The notes below the pieces were generated by a model. The model did not search any database. It was not told the DNA's origin and saw only the letters and a program-made list of their open reading frames with translations. The position numbers and the translations under genes are program-made. DNA of 64,000 nucleotides from an uncultured Maribacter sp. (GTDB taxonomy: Bacteria; Bacteroidota; Bacteroidia; Flavobacteriales; Flavobacteriaceae). Below, piece after piece: positions 8,427 through 16,921 of this stretch (position 1 is its first letter; each line of letters starts with the position of its first letter). The DNA is taken from NCBI GenBank assembly GCA_947493885.1, contig CANLTE010000006.1:62001-126000 (forward strand), written 5' to 3'.

Positions 8427-9404
8427 TTATCTCCTAGGTTTATAATTTGATTTTTTAAATATTTCTTCTCCCGACAAATTCAATAATTGATTTATCGATA
8501 CATTATTGTTATCCATAAACGCCCTTACAATTTGCCAACCTACATATCTCCCAATTCTTCCTGGAGATTCATTATCTAATTCCAAACCAAATTTAGAAAA
8601 TGGCGCTGGATCTAAAAACCGTAATGCAAGTCTATTATCCGTACTATATAATAACTCGTTTTCAATAAAATTTCGCCAAATTGGTTCTTCGTTGGCATTT
8701 GCCCAATCTATTTGAGAAGAAGTATATCCAATTTTCTGAGCATCAGAGGCGCTAGGCATTAGTTTATCCTTTATATACAATGCCTTTCCATAATAAATCA
8801 TTTGAGCTAAAAAAGAACGATCCTTTACAGAAGAAACCATTGTATTAAAATATACATTAGCCACATCACTAGTAATGAACTTTTTATCCATTCTTGCAGC
8901 TAAATATTTTTGAATACTTCTATAAAACTTATGTTCATGTCCCAAGTAATTATCTAGACTAATAAACAAAAGGCTATCTGCTAGAATAATTCTGTTTTGA
9001 TAATCAACATCATTAGTTACCGTAATTACATGAGGTTCTTTAAATTTTGGAAAATAATACTTCATGTGTTTAAAAAACATTTCCAACTCCGTACTAACAT
9101 TATCAAAATCAGCAAAGGTTTTTTCCACTTCAGAAGACAATTCAACCTGGATTGTGTCTTGCATTTTTTTTACCCAAACGCTATCCGGTGCGGGAAATAA
9201 GTACGGATACTTTTTTCTAAGCCGAGGTAATTCTTCAGGGTTTGCATTTGAAAACTCTTTATCAAAACGAGATATCTTAAAATCTACGTTGACTTTTGCG
9301 ACTTCTCCAGCCACTTTATCATTGTCATTACAGCTAAAAAGAAGGGATAAAAAAGATAAAACAACAAAAATTGACTTTATACTGAAAAGTATTTTAGGAT
9401 ACAT
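8427..9404 (-). CDS. gldB: Gliding motility lipoprotein GldB
   Basis: About 325 residues. The N-terminus is a lipoprotein signal ending LSLLFSC, so the mature Cys would be lipidated and the protein periplasmic or membrane-tethered. The body includes FDADFDNVSTE-like and FPKFKEPHV stretches and a GHEHKFY segment, typical of GldB, an essential gliding and secretion component in Flavobacterium johnsoniae. I place the start at the ATG 9402-9404; a GTG four codons upstream (9416) is possible. It is followed 2 bp later by gldC. Confidence 0.92.
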   Translation of the reverse strand: MYPKILFSIKSIFVVLSFLSLLFSCNDNDKVAGEVAKVNVDFKISRFDKEFSNANPEELPRLRKKYPYLFPAPDSVWVKKMQDTIQVELSSEVEKTFADFDNVSTELEMFFKHMKYYFPKFKEPHVITVTNDVDYQNRIILADSLLFISLDNYLGHEHKFYRSIQKYLAARMDKKFITSDVANVYFNTMVSSVKDRSFLAQMIYYGKALYIKDKLMPSASDAQKIGYTSSQIDWANANEEPIWRNFIENELLYSTDNRLALRFLDPAPFSKFGLELDNESPGRIGRYVGWQIVRAFMDNNNVSINQLLNLSGEEIFKKSNYKPRR

Positions 9405-9438
9405 TTTAATATTCACAATCTACAACTTATTTTAGGGG

Positions 9439-9470
9439 CAAAGTTAATTGTTTTTAAACTAATATATTTG
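9439..9470. promoter_or_regulatory. Divergent -7 elements for gldB and nadE
   Basis: TAACTTTG on the minus strand (9439-9446) would serve gldB, and TATATTTG on the plus strand (9463-9470) would serve nadE. Both fit TAnnTTTG exactly. The nadE element is only 4 bp from its ATG at 9475, so a leaderless transcript is possible. Neither has a clear -33 box, so confidence is moderate. Confidence 0.45.
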
Positions 9471-9474
9471 TTTC

Positions 9475-10266
9475 ATGCAAACGGAGAAAATTATTGACCA
9501 TATTGTTGACTGGCTTAAGAATTATGCTACAAACGCAAATATTAAAGGATTTGTTATTGGAATTTCGGGGGGTATAGATTCTGCTGTAACCTCAACACTT
9601 TGTGCAAAAACTGGACTAGATTTACTTTGCCTAGAAATGCCCATTCATCAAGAAGAAAACCAGGTTACCAGAGCAGCTAATCACATTCAATGGCTTCAAG
9701 AAAATTTCTCCAAAGTAAGTAAACAAACTGTAAACTTAACTCCTGTTTTTGACAGTCTAGTGAGTGCTGTTCCTCCGGTTGATAACGAAGAAGAACGTTT
9801 TATGTCTCTTGCAAACACCAGAGCTAGATTACGCATGACAACATTATACTATTTTGCGGCTTTAAATGGATATTTAGTTGCGGGCACAGGCAATAAAGTA
9901 GAAGATTTTGGCGTTGGGTTTTACACTAAATATGGTGATGGCGGTGTGGACTTAAGTCCTATTGCAGATTTAGTAAAAACTGAAGTTTATGAAATTGCAA
10001 AAAAGCTAAATGTAAATACTGAGATCATAAAAGCCGCACCAACTGATGGCTTATGGGGTGATGATAGAACAGACGAAGATCAAATTGGAGCTTCTTATCC
10101 AGAATTGGAGTGGGCGATGGAAATGAAAGACTTAGGGAAAGATGTTGAAGATTTTTCTGGCAGGGAAAAAGAAGTTTACACTATCTTTACAAAACTTAAT
10201 AGAATGAATCAACATAAAATGCTTCCGATTCCAATTTGTGAAATTCCAAATATGTTAAAAAAATAA
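9475..10266 (+). CDS. nadE: NAD(+) synthetase NadE, ammonia-dependent type
   Basis: Catalyses the last step of NAD biosynthesis, amidation of nicotinate adenine dinucleotide. SGGIDS at 31-36 is the ATP-pyrophosphatase P-loop, and GTGNKVEDFGVGFYTKYGDGG is the characteristic second block. At 263 residues it has no N-terminal glutaminase domain, so it should use ammonia or an external glutaminase. It is divergent from gldB, and the response regulator at 10440 follows after a 173 bp gap. Confidence 0.95.
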   Translation: MQTEKIIDHIVDWLKNYATNANIKGFVIGISGGIDSAVTSTLCAKTGLDLLCLEMPIHQEENQVTRAANHIQWLQENFSKVSKQTVNLTPVFDSLVSAVPPVDNEEERFMSLANTRARLRMTTLYYFAALNGYLVAGTGNKVEDFGVGFYTKYGDGGVDLSPIADLVKTEVYEIAKKLNVNTEIIKAAPTDGLWGDDRTDEDQIGASYPELEWAMEMKDLGKDVEDFSGREKEVYTIFTKLNRMNQHKMLPIPICEIPNMLKK

Positions 10267-10439
10267 ACCTTTTAGCTAGAAATCAGGTAGATAAATCGAA
10301 TATTCTTTCTTATATTCGCATTTTTAGCGAAAAATATTGCATTTTTGTCTCATAATTTAGCCAAATTATCCTTACATTATATGTCAGTTTATATTATAGA
10401 CTAAATTAATATTAAGAAATCTAATTAAAACCAAACAAA

Positions 10440-11069
10440 ATGATTAAAGTGTTAATTGCGGACAATCACCCTATTATTAGAATGGGTGTGAAGAATGTGT
10501 TGAGTTCTGCAACGGGGTTTGAAGTTGTTGATGATGTATCCACCACTGATGAACTGTTTGAAAGATTAAAAGAAGTTACCCCCGATGTAGTAATGTTAGA
10601 AATGGACATACCAAATATTAATGGTATTGCTGCTCTAAGAAAAATTAAGAAAGACTTTCCTGATGTGAAAGTTTTAATGTACAGTGGGCAATCTGAAGAT
10701 GTATACGCTTTAAGTTCTATTAGAGCTGGAGCTTTTGGATACCTTTCCAAAGCATCTGATATTGACTACATAATATCTGCTGTTAAAAAAGTTAGCGAAG
10801 GAAGCATGTTTATTACAAATGAACTTGCTCAGCGTCTTGCTTTTGACGAGGGGACTCAGAAACCTAGACGTTTCTTCAGAAAACTTTCAACAAGAGAAAT
10901 TGAAGTACTTAAGTTATTAGCCAGTGGAAAACGAAATAAAGAGGTAGCTCAAGGGCTTAATCTTAACGAAAAAACCGTGAGTACGTACAAAGCTCGTTTA
11001 ATGAAAAAGTTAAACGTTGACAACATGGTAGATTTATTACAACAAGCTAAGGCTTTAGAGTTGTACTAA
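10440..11069 (+). CDS. NarL/LuxR-type response regulator with Glu at the phospho-acceptor position
   Basis: Two domains in 209 residues: a CheY-like receiver (1-120) and a LuxR-type helix-turn-helix (about 145-205, LSTREIEVLKLLASG...NEKTVSTYKARLMKKL). In the receiver, Asp8 contributes to the acidic pocket, Ser82 is the switch residue and Lys104 the conserved lysine. The segment PDVVMLEMDIPNING aligns with the usual PDxVLLDxxMPxxxG so that the phosphorylated Asp is Glu54; Asp56 is two residues later. Glu here often mimics phosphorylation, so the protein may be constitutively active or regulated some other way. No sensor kinase is adjacent. Confidence 0.9.
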   Translation: MIKVLIADNHPIIRMGVKNVLSSATGFEVVDDVSTTDELFERLKEVTPDVVMLEMDIPNINGIAALRKIKKDFPDVKVLMYSGQSEDVYALSSIRAGAFGYLSKASDIDYIISAVKKVSEGSMFITNELAQRLAFDEGTQKPRRFFRKLSTREIEVLKLLASGKRNKEVAQGLNLNEKTVSTYKARLMKKLNVDNMVDLLQQAKALELY

Positions 11070-11090
11070 ACAAAACAAAGAATAAAAAAG

Positions 11091-11120
11091 TAAAAAAAGT
11101 CTGCAAATGCAGGCTTTTTT
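11091..11120. terminator. Bidirectional terminator between the response regulator and dnaG
   Basis: AGTCTGCA (11097-11104) and TGCAGGCT (11107-11114) pair through eight base pairs, one of them a G-U wobble, with a 2-nt AA centre. Seven A's precede and seven T's follow, so it can work in both directions. The right side runs into the dnaG stop codon. Confidence 0.85.
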
Positions 11121-13099
11121 TATGATAACACTCTATTTAATTTTTTATTTAGCAACTTGTTTAGATGAATATAGTTTACAATTTCTTCTAAAGCTTCCCG
11201 GTTATCTTTACCTGAATCTTTCGTTTGTTCTTGTAAAACAGACATTCTTTTTTTTATTAAAAAACAACGCAAGGTTAATATTGTTTCGCTAACAAGTTGG
11301 GCAATTTCTTCTTCTTTATCCTTTGGGTAAATATCCTTTCTCGCCCAATCATGTATTTGATATTTTTCTTCCTCCATGAGGATAGAGGTTAATTCTTTAA
11401 CTACATCTTGCTCTAGATTTGTCATAAACGAATTCAACGAGAACGACTCATTTTCATTCAATTCATTTATCAACATTTTATAAATAGCTCTAAAGTTTGT
11501 ATTTGCCAACTCAATTTCATCATCCTGAAGGTCTAAAAATATTTTCTCATAAACCTTAGCTTCAATAGATTCTGGCTCTAAAACCAAATCTCCCTCCTCA
11601 TTTTCTTTAAGAACAAGATCTTCAAATTTTTCCAATTTCTGACCATAAAGCAATAACAACTCAATAATTTTACGCTCTAACAAATATTGTACATCTACCT
11701 TTTCTTGAACTTCTTCATTTTTAACTACATCAAAGGCTTTTTGCTCTTGTTTAGCTTTTTTGGACGCATCGGCAACATCTTTTTTCCCAATTTGAGCCAA
11801 CGTATTAAACAACACAGACTCAGAAATATTCATAATTTGAGCGCACTCTTGAATATATATTTCCTTTTTTATTCTATCAGGAATTTTAGCAATGCTATTT
11901 ACAATATCTCTGACCGTATCAGCTCTTTTTATAGGATCATTAGATGCCTCTTTCACTAATAAAGAAGCTTTAAACTGAATGAAATCTTTAGAATGTTGCT
12001 CAAGATACTCAACAACGTCATCGTAATCGTTATTTTTAGAAAAACTATCAGGATCCTCTCCTTCGGGAAATGTACACACTCTAACATTCATTCCCTGCTC
12101 CAAAATTAAATCAACCCCTCTTAAAGAAGCTCTTAGTCCAGCCGCATCTCCATCAAATAATACTGTAATGTTTTTTGTAAGTCTGTTAACTAAGCGTATT
12201 TGCTCTGGAGTTAATGCCGTACCACTGGAAGCTACAACATTTTGAATACCTCTTTGATAAAACTGAATAACATCAGTATACCCTTCAACCAAATAACAAT
12301 TGTCTTCTTTTGCTATGGCTTGCTTAGCATGATAAATTCCATAAAGCACTTTACTTTTATGGTATATATCGCTCTCGGGAGAATTTAAATACTTTGCTGC
12401 TTTTTTATCGTTCGTTAAAATTCGTCCACCAAAACCAAGTACCCTACCACTCATAGAATGTATTGGGAACATTACACGACCTTTAAAGCGATCAAATTTT
12501 TTAGGGTTATTAGGATTATTACTATCCTCTTTAACAATGGTTAACCCTGTTTTTTCTAGGTATTTTAATTTATAACTTTTATCTAAGGCAGCAGTAGTAA
12601 AGCCATCCCATTGATCTAAGCAATATCCTAGATTAAACTTTTTAATAGTTTCATCAGTAAAACCTCTTTCTTTAAAGTAACTTAACCCAATGGCTTTCCC
12701 CAACTCACTATTCCATAACATTTCTGAAAAATGAGTTTGCGCAAACTCAGAAACCAAATACATACTTTCGCGCTCGTTGGCTTCTTCTTTTTGTTCATCA
12801 GTACGCTCTGTCTCCTCTATTTCAATATTGTACTTTTTTGCAAGATATTTTATTGCTTCTGGGTAAGTAAAATGCTCATGTTCCATTAAAAAGGCAACAA
12901 CATTCCCTCCTTTTCCACTACTAAAATCCTTCCAAATCTGTTTTACAGGTGAAACCATAAAACTAGGTGTACGTTCCTCACTAAAAGGACTTAATCCTTT
13001 AAAGTTTGATCCTGATTTCTTTAAATTAACAAAATCACCAATCACTTCTTCCAAGCGAGCAGTTTCATAAACCTTATCTATAGTAGATTTTAATATCAA
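11120..13099 (-). CDS. dnaG: DNA primase DnaG, with degenerate zinc-binding domain
   Basis: Synthesises RNA primers at the replication fork; 659 residues. The catalytic core includes the TOPRIM domain (about 250-345) with EGYTDVIQF and FDGDAAGLRA holding the conserved Glu and Asp-x-Asp metal ligands. A helicase-interaction region follows in the C-terminal third. The N-terminal CHC2 region keeps its framework (FKGLSPFSEERTPSF, then WKDFSSGKGGN), but all four zinc ligands are changed: Cys to Ser37, His to Ser40, and the Cys pair to Asp58 and Ser61. I recall the same pattern in other flavobacterial primases. The start is TTG at 13097-13099. Confidence 0.93.
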   Translation of the reverse strand: MILKSTIDKVYETARLEEVIGDFVNLKKSGSNFKGLSPFSEERTPSFMVSPVKQIWKDFSSGKGGNVVAFLMEHEHFTYPEAIKYLAKKYNIEIEETERTDEQKEEANERESMYLVSEFAQTHFSEMLWNSELGKAIGLSYFKERGFTDETIKKFNLGYCLDQWDGFTTAALDKSYKLKYLEKTGLTIVKEDSNNPNNPKKFDRFKGRVMFPIHSMSGRVLGFGGRILTNDKKAAKYLNSPESDIYHKSKVLYGIYHAKQAIAKEDNCYLVEGYTDVIQFYQRGIQNVVASSGTALTPEQIRLVNRLTKNITVLFDGDAAGLRASLRGVDLILEQGMNVRVCTFPEGEDPDSFSKNNDYDDVVEYLEQHSKDFIQFKASLLVKEASNDPIKRADTVRDIVNSIAKIPDRIKKEIYIQECAQIMNISESVLFNTLAQIGKKDVADASKKAKQEQKAFDVVKNEEVQEKVDVQYLLERKIIELLLLYGQKLEKFEDLVLKENEEGDLVLEPESIEAKVYEKIFLDLQDDEIELANTNFRAIYKMLINELNENESFSLNSFMTNLEQDVVKELTSILMEEEKYQIHDWARKDIYPKDKEEEIAQLVSETILTLRCFLIKKRMSVLQEQTKDSGKDNREALEEIVNYIHLNKLLNKKLNRVLS

Positions 13100-13160
13100 T
13101 ATTCAGTGATTTAAACAAAGTATCAGAATATGTAAAGATAATTTAAAAAGTACATCAATT

Positions 13161-13220
13161 AAAAAAACACCCTGTTTTCAGGGTAGCCATTTTCACCATA
13201 CTAAGGGTGAAATCTATTTT
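13161..13220. promoter_or_regulatory. Tandem hairpins with an alternative pairing, upstream of the 13284 gene
   Basis: ACCCTG-TTTT-CAGGGT (13169-13184) and TTTCACC...GGTGAAA (13191-13212) can form two adjacent hairpins. Alternatively CACCCT (13168-13173) can pair with AGGGTG (13204-13209), which would break both. A seven-A run on the left makes the first hairpin look like a leftward terminator, and TTTTT on the right makes the second look like a rightward one. The block lies between dnaG and the membrane protein gene, which start in opposite directions. Its role is unknown; an attenuator or a short RNA are both possible. Confidence 0.4.
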
Positions 13221-13283
13221 TAATCAATAGCATCTTTGTATCATAGAAATTAAACATAAAAATAACCTTTTAAAACAAAAATT

Positions 13284-13709
13284 ATGATCTGGGGAATTAC
13301 TCTTATTTTATTAAGCATTATTGCGGTACCATCATTAATTCTATCAAAAAAACCTAATGCGAAAGAATTACTCGCTAAAGTAGAGCCTTACCAAGGTTGG
13401 ATTGGTTTGGCATTTTGTTTCTGGGGTGCATGGGGAATTATTACCGCCATTTTAAACTTAGGTTGGCTAACTAGCTCCCCTATTTGGTGGATTACACTTT
13501 TAGCAGGGAATATTGTTTCCGCTACCTTAGGGTTTATGCTTGGTTTTGGATTAATTAACAAGTTGGTTTTAGCGAAAAGCGAGGAAGCTCAAGAGAAAGC
13601 AGAACAGCTTAGGGAAAAAATTGCTCCAAAACAAGGTAAACTAGGTGTTTTAGGTTTAATAGTTGGAGCATGGATGATTGCAGCTTCTTTCTTATTTTCG
13701 GTAGTATAA
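13284..13709 (+). CDS. Small integral membrane protein of unknown function
   Basis: 141 residues with about four hydrophobic segments: 1-21, about 40-60, about 68-92 and 122-141. A hydrophilic loop between the last two holds charged residues ([21 protein letters not shown] shortened here to its core [13 protein letters not shown]). The segment ends are Gly-rich. I do not recognise the family. The SIMPL-domain gene follows 16 bp later, so the two are probably cotranscribed. Confidence 0.7.
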   Translation: MIWGITLILLSIIAVPSLILSKKPNAKELLAKVEPYQGWIGLAFCFWGAWGIITAILNLGWLTSSPIWWITLLAGNIVSATLGFMLGFGLINKLVLAKSEEAQEKAEQLREKIAPKQGKLGVLGLIVGAWMIAASFLFSVV

Positions 13710-13725
13710 ATAAATTTAAAATATT

Positions 13726-14331
13726 ATGAAAAAAACAGCACTTTTAATCGTTTTAATTTTTAGCACCATGACAACTTTTGCTCAAAATACAACAAACCAA
13801 ATATCAGTTAATGGAATCCATAAATTCTCAGTAAAACCTGAGTATAGAGTATCTGTAGTAATAAGCATGCAAAATGTTTATTACGATACAGAAAATACAA
13901 ATGTTACCGAACTCAAAAAAGCTTTCTACGATAAACTGAACAAAATTGGAATAAGCTCCAATAGGTTACAAGAGAACGAAATGAAGTATGATCTTTTAGG
14001 GTATGAAAAAGACGGAACAATTATTGAGTTTAAAACAACATCTATGGAAGAGTTTCAAAAATTTTTAAATACAAAATCTTTAGGACTATCCAAACTTGAA
14101 AATAACGCTTTTTCTAATATTACCGTGGATAAAATGGCAGAATATTCCAATGCTGCTTTTGCAGATGCCAAGAAGAAAGCAACAGCCATTGCCCAAAAAT
14201 TAGGTAAAAAACTTGGAGAAGTAAAAAGCTATGTAGACAACAACTCCTTAGAGATTGAGGACTCTTTATACTACAATAATACTTCTCATAAAAAGACATA
14301 CCTCATATCTGTTTCTTTTGAACTATTATAA
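13726..14331 (+). CDS. Secreted SIMPL-domain (DUF541) protein
   Basis: 201 residues with a signal peptide (MKKTALLIVLIFSTMTTFA, cleavage before Gln20). The mature part starts with NQISVNGIHKFSVKPEYRVSV, recalling the DUF541/SIMPL family, where an N-terminal 'G.g......P...' strand is followed by a helix containing AxxDAKKKAxxIAQKLGKKLG near residue 145-165. Members are periplasmic or exported and of mostly unknown role. It lies behind the small membrane protein and before a large hairpin. Confidence 0.75.
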   Translation: MKKTALLIVLIFSTMTTFAQNTTNQISVNGIHKFSVKPEYRVSVVISMQNVYYDTENTNVTELKKAFYDKLNKIGISSNRLQENEMKYDLLGYEKDGTIIEFKTTSMEEFQKFLNTKSLGLSKLENNAFSNITVDKMAEYSNAAFADAKKKATAIAQKLGKKLGEVKSYVDNNSLEIEDSLYYNNTSHKKTYLISVSFELL

Positions 14332-14347
14332 ATTTGGTTGGTTGATA

Positions 14348-14402
14348 ACCCTGCCCTGAAAGCTTAACTGTATTAAACACACCAGAGCTTTAGAGGCAGG
14401 GT
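14348..14402. terminator. Long stem-loop between convergent genes
   Basis: ACCCTGCC (14348-14355) pairs with GGCAGGGT (14395-14402), and the inner AAAGCT near 14359 pairs with AGCTTT near 14386. It lies between the stops of two converging genes and probably acts as a terminator, although neither side has a long U-tract. Confidence 0.55.
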
Positions 14403-14408
14403 ATACAA

Positions 14409-15479
14409 TTATAAATCAAATCTAAAACCTAATGATATATTTCGTTGCTCAATAGCAGCATTATCAAAAATGGGGTTCAAATCATATTTAATGTACGCAA
14501 CACAATCTCCAAAACCTGCATAAGCACTTAAGCCATATATAAAATTAGAAGTATTGTACCCGCCCTTAAGTTTACTTTTTACAGTTTTACCATTTTCTCG
14601 ATATTTTAATTTTTGCCTTGTAGAGATATTTACACCAGCATACCCTCCAACTCCAATTCGGAACTTATTGTCTAAATTATATCGAATACTTTTTTCAGAT
14701 TTACTAAAACTGGAAGGGCCCAATTCAAAATGAACGGGAAAAACGAGGTTATCTCTTCTGAACTTTACTTTCTTTAAATCAAACTCAAACTCTTGCAATT
14801 CTGTCTGTCCATTATTTGCAACAAAGTAATTATTATCATCAATTCTTAAACCGTTGAATTGATACGATATTCCGTAACGGAATCGCAAAAAATTATTGTT
14901 TTTAAACACACGAGTATGCCAAGCTATGCCAAGTTCATAAAAAGTACCTCTGGTTTTATATGGAGTACTATTGAGTGATGCTCCATCAATTATTGCATTA
15001 TTAAGTCCTAAGGCAAAAACAAAATCTGAATATGTTCTACGATCATACTTAATTTCACGATCTTCTGCCTTCTTTTTTGCCCAATCAACAATGTCATAAG
15101 TTTCTCCTCCTATGGTTATACTAAAACCTTCTTCATCAGCTTCTTTCCCCGCATTATCTAAAACAACATCATTACCATTTCGTTCCAATAGAAAAATCCT
15201 GTTTTCAAGTATTGCCAGTTTATTTTCAATATTTAAAGCTCTTTTTTTTGCTTCCTCTTCTTTGCGTTTTTTTGCCTCTTCTTCGGTTATTTCTCCCTTA
15301 TTCAACTGTTTATTTATACTTTCAACAGTACTTTTTAAAGCCCCCTTTTCCTCATTAACAACTTCGGATTTAAGCGCTCTTAATGCTTGTATTTTTCCTG
15401 AAATATTATCTTGTCCATAAATTTTTGTGACAAAAAATGGGATCAGTAACACTATTACAAATAGGATAATTTTTTTCAT
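14409..15479 (-). CDS. Outer-membrane beta-barrel-like protein with N-terminal coiled coil
   Basis: 356 residues. A signal peptide (cleavage near YGQ, residue 23) is followed by a highly charged helical region (about 25-105) rich in Lys and Glu (EEEAKKRKEEEAKKR) that looks like a coiled coil. The C-terminal 220 residues alternate hydrophobic and polar residues and end SLGFRFDL, as expected for an outer-membrane strand with terminal aromatic and Leu. Homologous proteins are often encoded with ECF sigma and anti-sigma genes, as here. Specific function unknown. Confidence 0.65.
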   Translation of the reverse strand: MKKIILFVIVLLIPFFVTKIYGQDNISGKIQALRALKSEVVNEEKGALKSTVESINKQLNKGEITEEEAKKRKEEEAKKRALNIENKLAILENRIFLLERNGNDVVLDNAGKEADEEGFSITIGGETYDIVDWAKKKAEDREIKYDRRTYSDFVFALGLNNAIIDGASLNSTPYKTRGTFYELGIAWHTRVFKNNNFLRFRYGISYQFNGLRIDDNNYFVANNGQTELQEFEFDLKKVKFRRDNLVFPVHFELGPSSFSKSEKSIRYNLDNKFRIGVGGYAGVNISTRQKLKYRENGKTVKSKLKGGYNTSNFIYGLSAYAGFGDCVAYIKYDLNPIFDNAAIEQRNISLGFRFDL

Positions 15480-15563
15480 GATTTTTTGATTTATGCATTT
15501 CTATCCTACCCCCTTATACAAAGGAGGTAAAAAAGAAACGCCGATTATTGATTGATGAATATT

Positions 15564-16265
15564 CTAGTTGTTGCGGTCAGCAACAGCCGTTTTTATTTTA
15601 AAGTAACCGGTTTTAAGCTGTTCAAAGATTTGATCTCGAAAAGATTGATCTAACTCATTTTCAACCTCTGTCAATAAATTCAAGGCATCAACAGATTTAT
15701 CCTTTCGAAATATTTTATCCATTAAAATTTCGTCTTGAGCTTTTCTTAAAAGTGAATCCACTTCTGCATCTGAAATCACTTTACTTTTTTCAAGCTCATT
15801 TACTTGCGCTACTACTTCAAAAATTTTAACATCCAATACTCTTTCTATTGAATCAGATATTTGAGGTTTTTTTTCGACTTCTACCAAATCATTCATTAGT
15901 ATCTCATTATTATCCTCAGCCTTGCTAACTTCAATTTTTTGATTTTCCTTATCAAAGGCAATTACCTTTTCAGCTTCTAAAACATTGGTTTTCTTTTCTT
16001 CTTTCTTAACTTCTTCAGATGGACTCACCACAATTTTATCTTCTTCGGTAAAAACCTCATTGTCTTTACTTAAAACAAAAATTGATACCAAAAGTAATCC
16101 TATAAGGCTTGCAGCAATGGCATACCAATACGTGCTCTTATTTTTACGTACTCCATGTTTATTTTCTAAGGTTTCAGCAATGCTATCCCAAGCAGCTTCG
16201 GAAGGTTTTATTTCCCTTGAGGATAGTTTCTCAATAATATGTTTTTCAAACTTAGAGGGCTCCAT
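15564..16265 (-). CDS. Probable anti-sigma factor, single-pass membrane protein
   Basis: 233 residues: an N-terminal cytoplasmic part (1-44) containing PSEAAWDSIAETLENKHG, one membrane segment (about 46-66, YWYAIAASLIGLLLVSIFVL), and an acidic, Glu/Lys-rich periplasmic part. It overlaps the upstream ECF sigma gene by 14 bp. Position and topology fit an anti-sigma factor, but no zinc-binding HxxxCxxC motif is present, so the call is by context. Confidence 0.65.
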   Translation of the reverse strand: MEPSKFEKHIIEKLSSREIKPSEAAWDSIAETLENKHGVRKNKSTYWYAIAASLIGLLLVSIFVLSKDNEVFTEEDKIVVSPSEEVKKEEKKTNVLEAEKVIAFDKENQKIEVSKAEDNNEILMNDLVEVEKKPQISDSIERVLDVKIFEVVAQVNELEKSKVISDAEVDSLLRKAQDEILMDKIFRKDKSVDALNLLTEVENELDQSFRDQIFEQLKTGYFKIKTAVADRNN

Positions 16266-16815
16266 ATCCTATAATGTTTTGTTTGTTTAATTCTTTTTGC
16301 AACATTTTACGTGCTTTAAATAACTGAGACTTTGACGTGCTTTCAGAAATTTTTAACATTTTGGCAATTTCTTGATGTTTATAACCTTCAACTGTATACA
16401 GAATAAATACCATTTTATACCCTTGTGGAAGCTCATCAATCAACTGTTGAATATATTCTAGATCTATATCATTCAATGAATTGATATTTTGATTTTCATT
16501 TTTAACCAAAACCTCGTCATCGTATACAACAAATTGTTTTTTTCTAAGAAAGGAGATGCTTTCTCTAATCATTATTCGACGAATCCAACCCTCAAAACTT
16601 CCTTTAAAATTAAAAGTATTTAGTTTTTTAAACACCTTTAAAAAACCGGTAACCATAACATCTTCTGCGAAATGTATATCTTTTATATATTGCCTACAAA
16701 CTCCTAACATTTTAGGTGAATACTTATCATAAATTCGGCGTTGCGCCTCAGAATTACCTGCAACCGCTTTTTTTATTAAGTGCCCTTCGCTTTTATAAAA
16801 TGATATTATTTTCAA
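16252..16815 (-). CDS. ECF-type RNA polymerase sigma factor
   Basis: 187-residue sigma-70 factor with only regions 2 and 4. Region 2 spans about 20-90 (AVAGNSEAQRRIYDKYSPKMLGVCRQYI...AEDVMVTGFLKVFKKL) and region 4 about 125-180 (LPQGYKMVFILYTVEGYKHQEIAKMLKISESTSKSQLFKARKML, shown only as landmarks LPQGYKMVF and YKHQEIA). It directs transcription of a small regulon, perhaps including the two genes behind it. The start appears to be TTG at 16813-16815. Confidence 0.92.
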   Translation of the reverse strand: MKIISFYKSEGHLIKKAVAGNSEAQRRIYDKYSPKMLGVCRQYIKDIHFAEDVMVTGFLKVFKKLNTFNFKGSFEGWIRRIMIRESISFLRKKQFVVYDDEVLVKNENQNINSLNDIDLEYIQQLIDELPQGYKMVFILYTVEGYKHQEIAKMLKISESTSKSQLFKARKMLQKELNKQNIIGYGAL

Positions 16816-16921
16816 ATTCTTTAAAATTGCCCTTCACCTTACTAGACGCACCTTAATTCAAAAAGGTTGCCTGCTATAAAATTATTTTAGAATTTATTAG
16901 AAGAAGTGGTAAACTAAAGGG

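Noticed and set aside
15480-15563. Possible hairpin (CCCCCTTATACAAAGGAGG) between the anti-sigma gene and the barrel protein gene
   Set aside because: The pairing is short with mismatches and no U-tract. More likely the purine-rich part includes ordinary leader sequence.
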